From: Haliclystus octoradiatus
Taxonomy: Eukaryota; Cnidaria; Staurozoa; Stauromedusae; Haliclystidae
NCBI GenBank assembly: GCA_916610825.1
Contig: OU744452.1
Location: forward strand, 3,383,543 to 3,447,542
Length of the DNA: 64,000 nucleotides
Direction: 5' to 3'
The notes beneath the pieces are model-generated. The model had not been told where the DNA came from. It did no database searches and worked only from the letters and a program-made list of their open reading frames with translations. The stretch's first letter is position 1; each line of letters starts with the position of its first letter. Made by a program: the position numbers and the translations under genes. Positions 1 to 13,535 of this stretch are shown here, one piece after another.

Positions 1-928
1 TGAACTCCCATCATTGTTTCTGGTCATTTTAAAATCCCATGGGTGCTATGCATCATTTTGATCATTTTGAATTACCTTGGGATTAGACATTGTTTTGGTC
101 ATTTTGAACTCTTTTATTAATTATACATCATTTTTGGTCATTTAGCACACCCTTTGGAATTAACTATTGTTTTTGGTCATTTTAAACACTGTTGGTAGTT
201 GTTCATCATTTATGGCCATTTTGGGACTCTTTTACGAGTTATGGGTCATTTTGCAGTCTTTCAAGAATTAGGCATTACTTTTAGGAACTTGGAGCTCAAT
301 TGGGAGTTAATCATCATGTTTGATCGTTTTGAACTTCCATGGGACATAGGCATTGTTTTTGGTCATTTTGCACAATCTTGGAAATTAGACATTGTTTTTA
401 TTCCTTTTGAACTCTCTTGGTAGTTATGCGTCATTTTGATCATTTTACACTCTTTCGAGAATTAGGCATTACTGTTGGTCATGTTGAACTCCCCTGGAGA
501 TATGCCTCATGTTTGGTCGTTTTGAACTTTAATGGGACTCAAGCATTGTTTTTGGTCATTTTGAACTCTTTTATGAGTTATGAATCACTTTGCACTTTCT
601 TGGGAATTGGGCATTGTTTTTTGTCATTTTGCACATTCTTGGGAATTAGACATTGTTTTTTGTCATTTTGCACTACCTTGGGAATTAGAATATGTTTTTG
701 GTCATCTTGCACACCTTTGGAAATTAGACATTGTTTTTGGTCATTTTGTGAACACTCTTTGTAGTTATGAATCATTTATGGTCATTTTGGGACTCTTTTA
801 TGATGTTTGCGTCATTTTGATCATTTTGAACTTTTTTGAGAATTAGGCATTGCTTTTGTTCATTTTGAACTCCCTTGGAAGTTATGCATCATTTTGGTCA
901 TTTTGAATTACCTTGGGAATGAGACATT
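1..928 (+). repeat. type A-like partial higher-order unit
   Basis: Positions 1-846 follow the same monomer order as about 4150-4998 in the 3048-bp units, including the type A variants 'TTTTAGGAACTTGGAGC' and 'ATGTTTGATCGTTTTG' near 270-330. The match breaks at about 880-935, where the sequence jumps to type B monomers. Only the right portion of a unit is in the window. Confidence 0.75.
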
Positions 929-2508
929 GTGTTTGGTCATTTTAAACATTCTTGGGAATTAGACATTGTTTTTTGTCATTTTGCTGTAGATTGGGAGTTA
1001 GAATATGTTTTTGATCATTTTGCACACCTTTGGGAATTAGACATTGTTTTAGATCATTTTAAATTCCCACAGGAGTTATGCATCATTTTCGTCATTTTGG
1101 GACTCTTTTATGAGTTATGCGTAATTTTGATCATTTTGCACTCTTTCGAGAATTAGGCATTACTTTTGGTCAGTTTGAACACCCATGGGACTTATGCATC
1201 ATGTTTGGTCATTTTGAACTCCTTTGGGAGTTATCTATTGTTTTCGGTCAAATTGAACTCTCTTCGGAGTTATGTATCATTCTTTGTCATTTTGCACTCC
1301 CTTGGGAATTAGGCATTGCTTTTTGTTATTTTGAACTCCCATCATTGTTTCTGGTCATTTTAAAATCCCATGGGAGTTATGCATCATTTTGATTATTTTG
1401 AATTACCTTGGGATTAGACATTGTTTTGGTCATTTTGATCTCTATTGTTAATTATACATCATTTTTGGTCATTTAGCACACCCTTTGGAATTAAATATTG
1501 TTTTTGGTCATTTTAAACACTGTTGGTAGTTGTTCATCATTTATGGCCATTTTAGGACTCTTTTATGAGTTATGGGTCATTTTGCAGTCTTTCAACAATT
1601 AGGCATTACTTTTGGGAACTTGGAACTCAATTGGGAGTTAATCATCCTGTTTGGTCGTTCTGAACTTCCATGGGACATAGGCATTGTTTTTGGTAATTTT
1701 GCACAATCTTGGAAATTAGACATTGTTTTTATTCATTTTGAACTCTCTTGGTAGTTATGTATCATTTTTGGTCACTTTGGACTTTCTTATGAGTTATGCG
1801 TCATTTTGATCATTTTGCACTCTTTCGAGAATTAGGCATTACTGTTGGTCATGTTGAACTCCCCTGGACTTATGCCTCATGTTTGGTCGTTTTGAACTTT
1901 CATGGGACTCAAGCATTGTTTTTGGTCATTTTGAACTCTTTTATGAGTTATGAATCACTTTGCACTCTCTTGGGAATTGGGCATTGTTTTTTGTCATTTT
2001 GCACATTCTTGGGAATTAGACATTGTTTTTTGTCATTTTGCACTATCTTGGGAATTAGAATATGTTTTTGGTCATCTTGCACACTTTTGGAAATTAGACA
2101 TTGTTTTTGGTCATTTTGTGAACACTCTTTGTAGTTATGAATCATTTATGGTCATTTTGGGACTCTTTTATGATGTTTGCGTCATTTTGATCATTTTGAA
2201 CTTTTTTGAGAATTAGGCATTGCTTTTGTTCATTTTGAACTCTTTTATGAGTTATGAATCACTTTGCACTCTCTTGGGAATTGGGCATTGTTTTTTGTCA
2301 TTTTGCACATTCTTGGGAATTAGACATTGTTTTTTGTCATTTTGCACTATCTTGGGAATTAGAATATGTTTTTGGTCATCTTGCACACCTTTGGAAATTA
2401 GACATTGTTTTTGGTCATTTTGTGAACACTCTTGGTAGTTATGCATTGTTTTTGGTCATTTTGAACTCTTTTTTAAGTTATGCATCATTTTGCACTCTAT
2501 AGAGAATT
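929..2508 (+). repeat. type B patch inside type A surroundings
   Basis: From about 929 the monomer order and diagnostic variants match the 2427-bp type B units (compare 16013-17300, offset about 15084 bp). Examples are 'TGCTGTAGATTGGGAG' near 983, 'CAGTTTGAACACCC' near 1170 and 'TTTCAACAATTAGG' near 1590. It contains a local duplication with a period of 304 bp, annotated separately. It returns to A-like sequence after about 2500. Confidence 0.7.
1927..2440 (+). repeat. local duplication, 304-bp offset
   Basis: The segment beginning GAACTCTTTTATGAGTTATG at about 1930 and running to about 2136 recurs at about 2234-2440, 304 bp later, almost unchanged. It spans the run of GCACTC monomers ending in TTTTGTGAACACTC. 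The right ends differ (CTTTGTAGTTATGAATC versus CTTGGTAGTTATGCATTG). The duplication is not seen in the other B-like units, so it looks like a local unequal-exchange product. Confidence 0.75.
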
Positions 2509-4392
2509 AGGCATGGTTTTTGGTCATTTTGCACACCCTTGAAAATTAGGCATTTGTTTAGGTCTATTTGAACTCCAATCATTGTTTTTGGTAATTTTGA
2601 ACAGCGTTGGGAATTATCCATTGCTTTTTGTTATTTTGAATTCCCATCATGGTTTTTGGTAATTATGAACTCTCTCAGGATTTACGCAACATTCTTGATA
2701 ATTTTGAACTTCCATGGGACTCAGGCATTTTTTTGGTCATTTTAAACACTTTTATGAGATATGCATCATTTGCACTCTCTTGAGAATTAGGCAAAAGATA
2801 GGTGAAATTACACTCCCTTGTGATTTAGGCATTGTTTTTTATCATTTTACACATTCTTGGGAATTAGACAAGGTATTTTTCCATTTTGCATAACATTGGG
2901 AATTAGAATATGTTTTTGGTCATTTTCCACACCTTTGGAAACTAGACATTGTTTTAGATCATTTTTAACTCCCATGGGAGTTATGCATCATTTTCGTCAT
3001 TTTGGGACTCTTTTATGAGTTATGCGTAATTTTGATCATTTTGCACTCTTTCGAGAATTAGGCATTACTTTTGGTCATTTTCAAATAACATGGGATTTAT
3101 GCATCATGTTTGGTGATTTTGAACTCCTTTGGGAGTTATCTATTGTTTTTGGTCAAATTAAGCTCTCTTCGGAGTTATGTATCATTCTTGGTCGTTTTGC
3201 ACTCCCTCCATAATTAGGCATTACTTTTGGTCATTTTGAACTCTATTGGTAATTATACATCATTTTTGGTCATTTTGCACACCCTTTGGAATTAGGAATT
3301 GTTTTTGGTAATTTTGCACCCCTTTGGAAATTAGACATTGTTTTTGGTCATTATGAACACTCTTGGTAGTTATGCATCATTTATGGTCATTTTGGGACTG
3401 TTTAATATGATTTATTCGTCATTTTAGTCATTTTGAACTTTTTTGAGAATTAGGCATCGCTTTTGTATATTTTGAACTCCCTTGGAAGTTATGTATCATT
3501 CTTGGTCATTTTGCACGCCCTTGGGAATTAGGCATTGGTTTTTGTTATTTTGAACTCCCATCATTGTTTCTGGACATTTTAAAATCCCATTGGAGTGATG
3601 CATCATTTTGGTCATTTTGATTTACCTTGGGAATGAGACATTGTTTTTGGTCATTTTGAACAGCCTTGAAAATTATCCATTGCTTTTTGTTATTTTGAAC
3701 TCCCATCATTGTTTTTGATAATTTTGAACTTCCATGGGACTCAGGCATTGTTTTTGGTCATTTTAAACATTCTTGGGAATTAGACATTGTTTTTTGTCAT
3801 TTTGCTGTAAATTGGGAGCTAAAATATGTTTTTGATCATTTTGCATACCTTTGGGAATTAGACATTGTTAAAGATCATTTTAAATTCCCACAGGAGTTAT
3901 GCATCAATTTCGTCATTTTGGGACTCTTTTATGAGTTATGCGTAATTTTGATCATTTTGCACTCTTTCGAGAATTAAGCATTACTTTTGGTCATTTTGAA
4001 CACCCATGGGACTTATGCATCATGTTTGGTCATTTTGAACTCCTTTGGGAGTTATCTATTGTTTTTGGTCAAATTAAGCTCTCTTCGTAGTTATGTATCA
4101 TTCTTGGTCATTTTGCACTCCCTTGGGAATTAGGCATTGCTTTTTGTTATTTTGAACTCCCATCATTGTTTCTGGTCATTTTAAAATCCCATGGGAGTTA
4201 TGCATCATTTTGATCATTTTGAATTACCTTGGGATTAGACATTGTTTTGGTCATTTTGAACTCTTTTGTTAATTATACATCATTTTTGGTCATTTAGCAC
4301 ACCCTTTGGAATTATCTATTGTTTTTGGTCATTTTAAACACTGTTGGTAGTTGTTCATCATTTATGGCCATTTTGGGACTCTTTTATGAGTT
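2509..4392 (+). repeat. A/B hybrid higher-order unit
   Basis: Satellite monomers continue in the order seen in 8170-10487, but only one copy of the 416-bp internal segment is present, whereas the 3048-bp units carry two. The interval between equivalent landmarks (1572 to 4393) is 2821 bp rather than 3048. Nothing other than satellite is present. Confidence 0.7.
2967..2982. repeat. 16-bp perfect palindrome (example of recurrent dyad)
   Basis: AACTCCCATGGGAGTT is its own reverse complement. The same or near-same dyad (AACTCCCTTGGGAGTT has a 2-nt mismatched centre) sits at the same place in many GAACTCC-class monomers, and it is usually followed by the palindrome ATGCAT. The GCACTCC...GGGAATT class keeps the arms only partly. 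Confidence 0.85.
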
Positions 4393-7300
4393 ATGGGTCA
4401 TTTTGCAGTCTTTCAAGAATTAGGCATTACTTTTAGGAACTTGGAGCTCAATTGGGAGTTAATCATCATGTTTGATCGTTTTGAACTTCCATGGGACATA
4501 GGCATTGTTTTTGGTCATTTTGCACAATCTTGGAAATTAGACATTGTTTTTATTCCTTTTGAACTCTCTTGGTAGTTATGCGTCATTTTGATCATTTTGC
4601 ACTCTTTCGAGAATTAGGCATTACTGTTGGTCATGTTGAACTCCCCTGGAGTTATGCCTCATGTTTGGTCGTTTTGAACTTTCATGGGACTCAAGCATTG
4701 TTTTTGGTCATTTTGAACTCTTTTATGAGTTATGAATCACTTTGCACTCTCTTGGGAATTGGGCATTGTTTTTTGTCATTTTGCACATTCTTGGGAATTA
4801 GACATTGTTTTTTGTCATTTTGCACTACCTTGGGAATTAGAATATGTTTTTGGTCATCTTGCACACCATTGGAAATTAGACATTGTTTTTGGTCATTTTG
4901 TGAACACTCTTTGTAGTTATGAATCATTTATGGTCATTTTGGGACTCTTTTATAATGTTTGCGTCATTTTGATCATTTTGAACTTTTTTGAGAATTAGGC
5001 ATTGCTTTTGTTCATTTTGAACTCCCTTGGAAGTTATGCATCATGATTGGTCATTTTGAACTCCCTTGGGAGTTATGCATTGTTTTTGGTCATTTTGAAC
5101 TCTTTTATAAGTTATGCATCATTTTGCACTCTATAGAGAATTAGGCATTGTTTTTGGTCATTTTGCACACCCTTGAAAATTAGGCATTTGTTTATGTCTA
5201 TTTGAACTCCAATCATTGTTTTTGGTAATTTTGAACAGCGTTGGGAATTATCCATTGCTTTTTGTTATTTTGAATTCCAATCATGGTTTTTGGTAATTAT
5301 GAACTCTCTCAGGAGTTACGCAACATTCTTGATAATTTTGAACTTCCATGGGACTCAGGCATTTTTTCGGTCAATTTAAACACTTTTATGAGATATGCAT
5401 CATTTGCACTCTCTTGACAATTAGGCAAAAGATAGGTGAAATTGCACTCCCTTGTGATTTAGGCATTGTTTTTTATCATTTTACACATTCTTGGGAATTA
5501 GACAAGGTATTTTTTATTTTGCATAACATTGGGAATTAGAATATGTTTTTGGTCATTTTCCACACCTTTGGAAACTAGACATTGTTTTAGATCATTTTTA
5601 ACTCCCATGGGAGTTATGCATCATTTTCGTCATTCTGGGACTCTTTCATGAGTTATGCGTAATTTTGATCATTTTGCACTCTTTCGAGAATTAGGCATTA
5701 CTTTTGGTCATTTTCAAATAACATGGGATTTATGCATCATGTTTGGTGATTTTGAACTCCTTTGGGAGTTATCTATTGTTTTTGGTCAAATTAAGCTCTC
5801 TTCGGAGTTATGTATCATTCTTGGTCGTTTTGCACTCCCTCCATGATTAGGCATTACTTTTGGTCATTTTGAACTCTATTGGTAATTATACATCATTTTT
5901 GGTCATTTTGCACACCCTTTGGAATTAGGAATTGATTTTGGTAATTTTGCACCCCTTTGGAAATTAGACATTGTTTTTGGTCATTATGAACACTCTTGGT
6001 AGTTATGCATCATTTATGGTCATTTTGGGACTGTCTTATGATTTATTCGTCATTTTAGTCATTTTGAACTTTTTTGAGAATTAGGCATCGCTTTTGTATA
6101 TTTTGAACTCCCTTGGAAGTTATGTATCATTCTTGGTCATTTTGCACGCCCTTGGGAATTAGGCATTGGTTTTTGTTATTTTGAACTCCCATCATTGTTT
6201 CTGGACATTTTAAAATCCCATGGGAGTTATGCATCATTTTGGTCATTTTGAATTACCTTGGGATTAGACATTGTTTTGGTCATTTTGAACTCTATTGGTA
6301 ATTATACATCATTTTTGGTCATTTTGCACACCCTTTGGAATTAGGAATTGTTTTTGGTAATTTTGCACCCCTTTGGAAATTAGACATTGTTTTTGGTCAT
6401 TATGAACACTCTTGGTAGTTATGCATCATTTATGGTCATTTTGGGACTGTTTTATGATTTATTCGTCATTTTAGTCATTTTGTACTTTTTTGAGAATTAG
6501 GCATCGCTTTTGTATATTTTGAACTCCCTTGGAAGTTATGTATCATTCTTGGTCATTTTGCACGCCCTTGGGAATTAGGCATTGGTTTTTGTTATTTTGA
6601 ACTCCCATCATTGTTTCTGGACATTTTAAAATCCCATTGGAGTGATGCATCATTTTGGTCATTTTGAATTACCTTGGGAATGAGACATTGTTTTTGGTCA
6701 TTTTGAACAGCCTTGAAAATTATCCATTGCTTTTTGTTATTTTGAACTCCCATCATTGTTTTTGATAATTTTGAACTTCCATGGGACTCAGGCATTGTTT
6801 TTGGTCATTTTAAACATTCTTGGGAATTAGACATTGTTTTTTGTCATTTTGCTGTAAATTGGGAGCTAGAATATGTTTTTGATCATTTTGCATACCTTTG
6901 GGAATTAGACATTGTTAAAGATCATTTTAAATTCCCACAGGAGTTATGCATCAATTTCGTCATTTTGGGACTCTTTTATGAGTTATGCGTAATTTTGATC
7001 ATTTTGCACTCTTTCGAGAATTAAGCATTACTTTTGGTCATTTTGAACACCCATGGGACTTATGCATCATGTTTGGTCATTTTGAACTCCTTTGGGAGTT
7101 ATCTATTGTTTTTGGTCAAATTAAGCTCTCTTCGGAGTTATGTATCATTCTTGGTCATTTTGCACTCCCTTGGGAATTAGGCATTGCTTTTTGTTATTTT
7201 GAACTCCCATCATTGTTTCTGGTCATTTTAAAATCCCATGGGAGTTATGCATCATTTTGATCATTTTGAATTACCTTGGGATTAGACATTGTTTTGGTCA

Positions 7301-10300
7301 TTTTGAACTCTTTTGTTAATTATACATCATTTTTGGTCATTTAGCACACCCTTTGGAATTATCTATTGTTTTTGGTCATTTTAAACACTGTTGGTAGTTG
7401 TTCATCATTTATGGCCATTTTGGGACTCTTTTATGAGTTATGGGTCATTTTGCAGTCTTTCAAGAATTAGGCATTACTTTTAGGAACTTGGAGCTCAATT
7501 GGGAGTTAATCATCATGTTTGATCGTTTTGAACTTCCATGGGACATAGGCATTGTTTTTGGTCATTTTGCACAATCTTGGAAATTAGACATTGTTTTTAT
7601 TCCTTTTGAACTCTCTTGGTAGTTATGCGTCATTTTGATCATTTTGCACTCTTTCGAGAATTAGGCATTACTGTTGGTCATGTTGAACTCCCCTGGAGTT
7701 ATGCCTCATGTTTGGTCGTTTTGAACTTTCATGGGACTCAAGCATTGTTTTTGGTCATTTTGAACTCTTTTATGAGTTATAAATCACTTTGCACTCTCTT
7801 GGGAATTGGGCATTGTTTTTTGTCATTTTGCACATTCTTGGGAATTAGACATTGTTTTTTGTCATTTTGCACTACCTTGGGAATTAGAATATGTTTTTGG
7901 TCATCTTGCACACCATTGGAAATTAGACATTGTTTTTGGTCATTTTGTGAACACTCTTTGTAGTTATGAATCATTTATGGTCATTTTGGGACTCTTTTAT
8001 GATGTTTGCGTCATTTTGATCATTTTGAACTTTTTTGAGAATTAGGCATTGCTTTTGTTCATTTTGAACTCCCTTGGAAGTTATGCATCATGATTGGTCA
8101 TTTTGAACTCCCTTGGGAGTTATGCATTGTTTTTGGTCATTTTGAACTCTTTTATAAGTTATGCATCATTTTGCACTCTATAGAGAATTAGGCATTGTTT
8201 TTGGTCATTTTGCACACCCTTGAAAATTAGGCATTTGTTTAGGTCTATTTGAACTCCAATCATTGTTTTTGGTAATTTTGAACAGCGTTGGGAATTATCC
8301 ATTGCTTTTTGTTATTTTGAATTCCAATCATGGTTTTTGGTAATTATGAACTCTCTCAGGAGTTACGCAACATTCTTGATAATTTTGAACTTCCATGGGA
8401 CTCAGGCATTTTTTCGGTCAATTTAAACACTTTTATGAGATATGCATCATTTGCACTCTCTTGACAATTAGGCAAAAGATAGGTGAAATTGCACTCCCTT
8501 GTGATTTAGGCATTGTTTTTTATCATTTTACACATTCTTGGGAATTAGACAAGGTATTTTTTCATTTTGCATAACATTGGGAATTAGAATATGTTTTTGG
8601 TCATTTTCCACACCTTTGGAAACTAGACATTGTTTTAGATCATTTTTAACTCCCATGGGAGTTATGCATCATTTTCGTCATTCTGGGACTCTTTCATGAG
8701 TTATGCGTAATTTTGATCATTTTGCACTCTTTCGAGAATTAGGCATTACTTTTGGTCATTTTCAAATAACATGGGATTTATGCATCATGTTTGGTGATTT
8801 TGAACTCCTTTGGGAGTTATCTATTGTTTTTGGTCAAATTAAGCTCTCTTCGGAGTTATGTATCATTCTTGGTCGTTTTGCACTCCCTCCATGATTAGGC
8901 ATTACTTTTGGTCATTTTGAACTCTATTGGTAATTATACATCATTTTTGGTCATTTTGCACACCCTTTGGAATTAGGAATTGATTTTGGTAATTTTGCAC
9001 CCCTTTGGAAATTAGACATTGTTTTTGGTCATTATGAACACTCTTGGTAGTTATGCATCATTTATGGTCATTTTGGGACTGTCTTATGATTTATTCGTCA
9101 TTTTAGTCATTTTGAACTTTTTTGAGAATTAGGCATCGCTTTTGTATATTTTGAACTCCCTTGGAAGTTATGTATCATTCTTGGTCATTTTGCACGCCCT
9201 TGGGAATTAGGCATTGGTTTTTGTTATTTTGAACTCCCATCATTGTTTCTGGACATTTTAAAATCCCATGGGAGTTATGCATCATTTTGGTCATTTTGAA
9301 TTACCTTGGGATTAGACATTGTTTTGGTCATTTTGAACTCTATTGGTAATTATACATCATTTTTGGTCATTTTGCACACCCTTTGGAATTAGGAATTGTT
9401 TTTGGTAATTTTGCACCCCTTTGGAAATTAGACATTGTTTTTGGTCATTATGAACACTCTTGGTAGTTATGCATCATTTATGGTCATTTTGGGACTGTTT
9501 TATGATTTATTCGTCATTTTAGTCATTTTGAACTTTTTTGAGAATTAGGCATCGCTTTTGTATATTTTGAACTCCCTTGGAAGTTATGTATCATTCTTGG
9601 TCATTTTGCACGCCCTTGGGAATTAGGCATTGGTTTTTGTTATTTTGAACTCCCATCATTGTTTCTGGACATTTTAAAATCCCATTGGAGTGATGCATCA
9701 TTTTGGTCATTTTGAATTACCTTGGGAATGAGACATTGTTTTTGGTCATTTTGAACAGCCTTGAAAATTATCCATTGCTTTTTGTTATTTTGAACTCCCA
9801 TCATTGTTTTTGATAATTTTGAACTTCCATGGGACTCAGGCATTGTTTTTGGTCATTTTAAACATTCTTGGGAATTAGACATTGTTTTTTGTCATTTTGC
9901 TGTAAATTGGGAGCTAGAATATGTTTTTGATCATTTTGCATACCTTTGGGAATTAGACATTGTTAAAGATCATTTTAAATTCCCACAGGAGTTATGCATC
10001 AATTTCGTCATTTTGGGACTCTTTTATGAGTTATGCGTAATTTTGATCATTTTGCACTCTTTCGAGAATTAAGCATTACTTTTGGTCATTTTGAACACCC
10101 ATGGGACTTATGCATCATGTTTGGTCATTTTGAACTCCTTTGGGAGTTATCTATTGTTTTTGGTCAAATTAAGCTCTCTTCGGAGTTATGTATCATTCTT
10201 GGTCATTTTGCACTCCCTTGGGAATTAGGCATTGCTTTTTGTTATTTTGAACTCCCATCATTGTTTCTGGTCATTTTAAAATCCCATGGGAGTTATGCAT

Positions 10301-13300
10301 CATTTTGATCATTTTGAATTACCTTGGGATTAGACATTGTTTTGGTCATTTTGAACTCTTTTGTTAATTATACATCATTTTTGGTCATTTAGCACACCCT
10401 TTGGAATTAACTATTGTTTTTGGTCATTTTAAACACTGTTGGTAGTTGTTCATCATTTATGGCCATTTTGGGACTCTTTTATGAGTTATGGGTCATTTTG
10501 CAGTCTTTCAAGAATTAGGCATTACTTTTAGGAACTTGGAGCTCAATTGGGAGTTAATCATCATGTTTGATCGTTTTGAACTTCCATGGGACATAGGCAT
10601 TGTTTTTGGTCATTTTGCACAATCTTGGAAATTAGACATTGTTTTTATTCCTTTTGAACTCTCTTGGTAGTTATGCGTCATTTTGATCATTTTGCACTCT
10701 TTCGAGAATTAGGCATTACTGTTGGTCATGTTGAACTCCCCTGGAGTTATGCCTCATGTTTGGTCGTTTTGAACTTTCATGGGACTCAAGCATTGTTTTT
10801 GGTCATTTTGAACTCTTTTATGAGTTATGAATCACTTTGCACTCTCTTGGGAATTGGGCATTGTTTTTTGTCATTTTGCACATTCTTGGGAATTAGACAT
10901 TGTTTTTTGTCATTTTGCACTACCTTGGGAATTAGAATATGTTTTTGGTCATCTGGCACACCTTTGGAAATTAGACATTGTTTTTGGTCATTTTGTGAAC
11001 ACTCTTTGTAGTTATGAATCATTTATGGTCATTTTGGGACTCTTTTATGATGTTTGCGTCATTTTGATCATTTTGAACTTTTTTGAGAATTAGGCATTGC
11101 TTTTGTTCATTTTGAACTCCCTTGGAAGTAGTGCATCATGATTGGTCATTTTGAACTCCCTTGGGAGTTATGCATTGTTTTTGGTCATTTTGAACTCTTT
11201 TATAAGTTATGCATCATTTTGCACTCTATAGAGAATTAGGCATTGTTTTTGGTCATTTTGCACACCCTTGAAAATTAGGCATTTGTTTAGGTCTATTTGA
11301 ACTCCAATCATTGTTTTTGGTAATTTTGAACAGCGTTGGGAATTATCCATTGCTTTTTGTTATTTTGAATTCCAATCATGGTTTTTGGTAATTATGAACT
11401 CTCTCAGGAGTTACGCAACATTCTTGATAATTTTGAACTTCCATGGGACTCAGGCATTTTTTCGGTCAATTTAAACACTTTTATGAGATATGCATCATTT
11501 GCACTCTCTTGACAATTAGGCAAAAGATAGGTGAAATTGCACTCCCTTGTGATTTAGGCATTGTTTTTTATCATTTTACACATTCTTGGGAATTAGACAA
11601 GGTATTTTTTCATTTTGCATAACATTGGGAATTAGAATATGTTTTTGGTCATTTTCCACACCTTTGGAAACTAGACATTGTTTTAGATCATTTTTAACTC
11701 CCATGGGAGTTATGCATCATTTTCGTCATTCTGGGACTCTTTCATGAGTTATGCGTAATTTTGATCATTTTGCACTCTTTCGAGAATTAGGCATTACTTT
11801 TGGTCATTTTCAAATAACATGGGATTTATGCATCATGTTTGGTGATTTTGAACTCCTTTGGGAGTTATCTATTGTTTTTGGTCAAATTAAGCTCTCTTCG
11901 GAGTTATGTATCATTCTTGGTCGTTTTGCACTCCCTCCATGATTAGGCATTACTTTTGGTCATTTTGAACTCTATTGGTAATTATACATCATTTTTGGTC
12001 ATTTTGCACACCCTTTGGAATTAGGAATTGATTTTGGTAATTTTGCACCCCTTTGGAAATTAGACATTGTTTTTGGTCATTATGAACACTCTTGGTAGTT
12101 ATGCATCATTTATGGTCATTTTGGGACTGTCTTATGATTTATTCGTCATTTTAGTCATTTTGAACTTTTTTGAGAATTAGGCATCGCTTTTGTATATTTT
12201 GAACTCCCTTGGAAGTTATGTATCATTCTTGGTCATTTTGCACGCCCTTGGGAATTAGGCATTGGTTTTTGTTATTTTGAACTCCCATCATTGTTTCTGG
12301 ACATTTTAAAATCCCATGGGAGTTATGCATCATTTTGGTCATTTTGAATTACCTTGGGATTAGACATTGTTTTGGTCATTTTGAACTCTATTGGTAATTA
12401 TACATCATTTTTGGTCATTTTGCACACCCTTTGGAATTAGGAATTGTTTTTGGTAATTTTGCACCCCTTTGGAAATTAGACATTGTTTTTGGTCATTATG
12501 AACACTCTTGGTAGTTATGCATCATTTATGGTCATTTTGGGACTGTTTTATGATTTATTCGTCATTTTAGTCATTTTGAACTTTTTTGAGAATTAGGCAT
12601 CGCTTTTGTATATTTTGAACTCCCTTGGAAGTTATGTATCATTCTTGGTCATTTTGCACGCCCTTGGGAATTAGGCATTGGTTTTTGTTATTTTGAACTC
12701 CCATCATTGTTTCTGGACATTTTAAAATCCCATTGGAGTGATGCATCATTTTGGTCATTTTGAATTACCTTGGGAATGAGACATTGTTTTTGGTCATTTT
12801 GAACAGCCTTGAAAATTATCCATTGCTTTTTGTTATTTTGAACTCCCATCATTGTTTTTGATAATTTTGAACTTCCATGGGACTCAGGCATTGTTTTTGG
12901 TCATTTTAAACATTCTTGGGAATTAGACATTGTTTTTTGTCATTTTGCTGTAAATTGGGAGCTAGAATATGTTTTTGATCATTTTGCATACCTTTGGGAA
13001 TTAGACATTGTTAAAGATCATTTTAAATTCCCACAGGAGTTATGCATCAATTTCGTCATTTTGGGACTCTTTTATGAGTTATGCGTAATTTTGATCATTT
13101 TGCACTCTTTCGAGAATTAAGCATTACTTTTGGTCATTTTGAACACCCATGGGACTTATGCATCATGTTTGGTCATTTTGAACTCCTTTGGGAGTTATCT
13201 ATTGTTTTTGGTCAAATTAAGCTCTCTTCGGAGTTATGTATCATTCTTGGTCATTTTGCACTCCCTTGGGAATTAGGCATTGCTTTTTGTTATTTTGAAC

Positions 13301-13535
13301 TCCAATCATTGTTTCTGGTCATTTTAAAATCCCATGGGAGTTATGCATCATTTTGATCATTTTGAATTACCTTGGGATTAGACATTGTTTTGGTCATTTT
13401 GAACTCTTTTGTTAATTATACATCATTTTTGGTCATTTAGCACACCCTTTGGAATTAACTATTGTTTTTGGTCATTTTAAACACTGTTGGTAGTTGTTCA
13501 TCATTTATGGCCATTTTGGGACTCTTTTATGAGTT
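4393..13535 (+). repeat. type A higher-order array, 3 x ~3048 bp
   Basis: Three nearly identical consecutive units: 4393-7439 (3047 bp), 7440-10487 (3048 bp) and 10488-13535 (3048 bp). Landmarks such as the TTATGGGTCATTTTGCAG site and the TTTCAAATAACATGGG site each repeat with the same spacing. Each unit spans about 78 monomers and contains an internal duplication of 416 bp. Units differ at a handful of positions, and neighbours share private variants. For example 'CACACCATTGG' occurs in the first two units. 'CATCTGGCACACC' and 'GGAAGTAGTGCATC' occur in the third unit and in the partial fourth. Confidence 0.93.
5871..6702 (+). repeat. 416-bp internal duplication within type A unit
   Basis: GAACTCTATTGGTAATTATA starts at 5871 and again at 6287, 416 bp later, and the sequence after each follows the same monomer order through 'TTTCTGGACATTTTAAAATC' and the AATTACCTTGGG monomer. 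The same arrangement is present at 8919/9335 and 11967/12383, so it was part of the unit before that unit was amplified. Confidence 0.8.

Noticed and set aside
1117-1392. Many 60-115 codon open frames in the satellite with 13-residue periodic peptides (FGHFELPWEL-like on +, QNDQKQCLIPK-like on -)
   Set aside because: The monomer is 39 bp, a multiple of three, so an open frame in one monomer stays open through several. Overlapping frames on both strands are equally open, and frames break wherever a monomer has an indel. No start context, splice logic or codon-level conservation is seen, so this is not protein coding.
199-8000. CRISPR-like array of short direct repeats
   Set aside because: The repeats are contiguous and diverged, there are no unique spacers of constant length, and no cas-like genes are present. 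The higher-order structure is that of eukaryotic satellite DNA.
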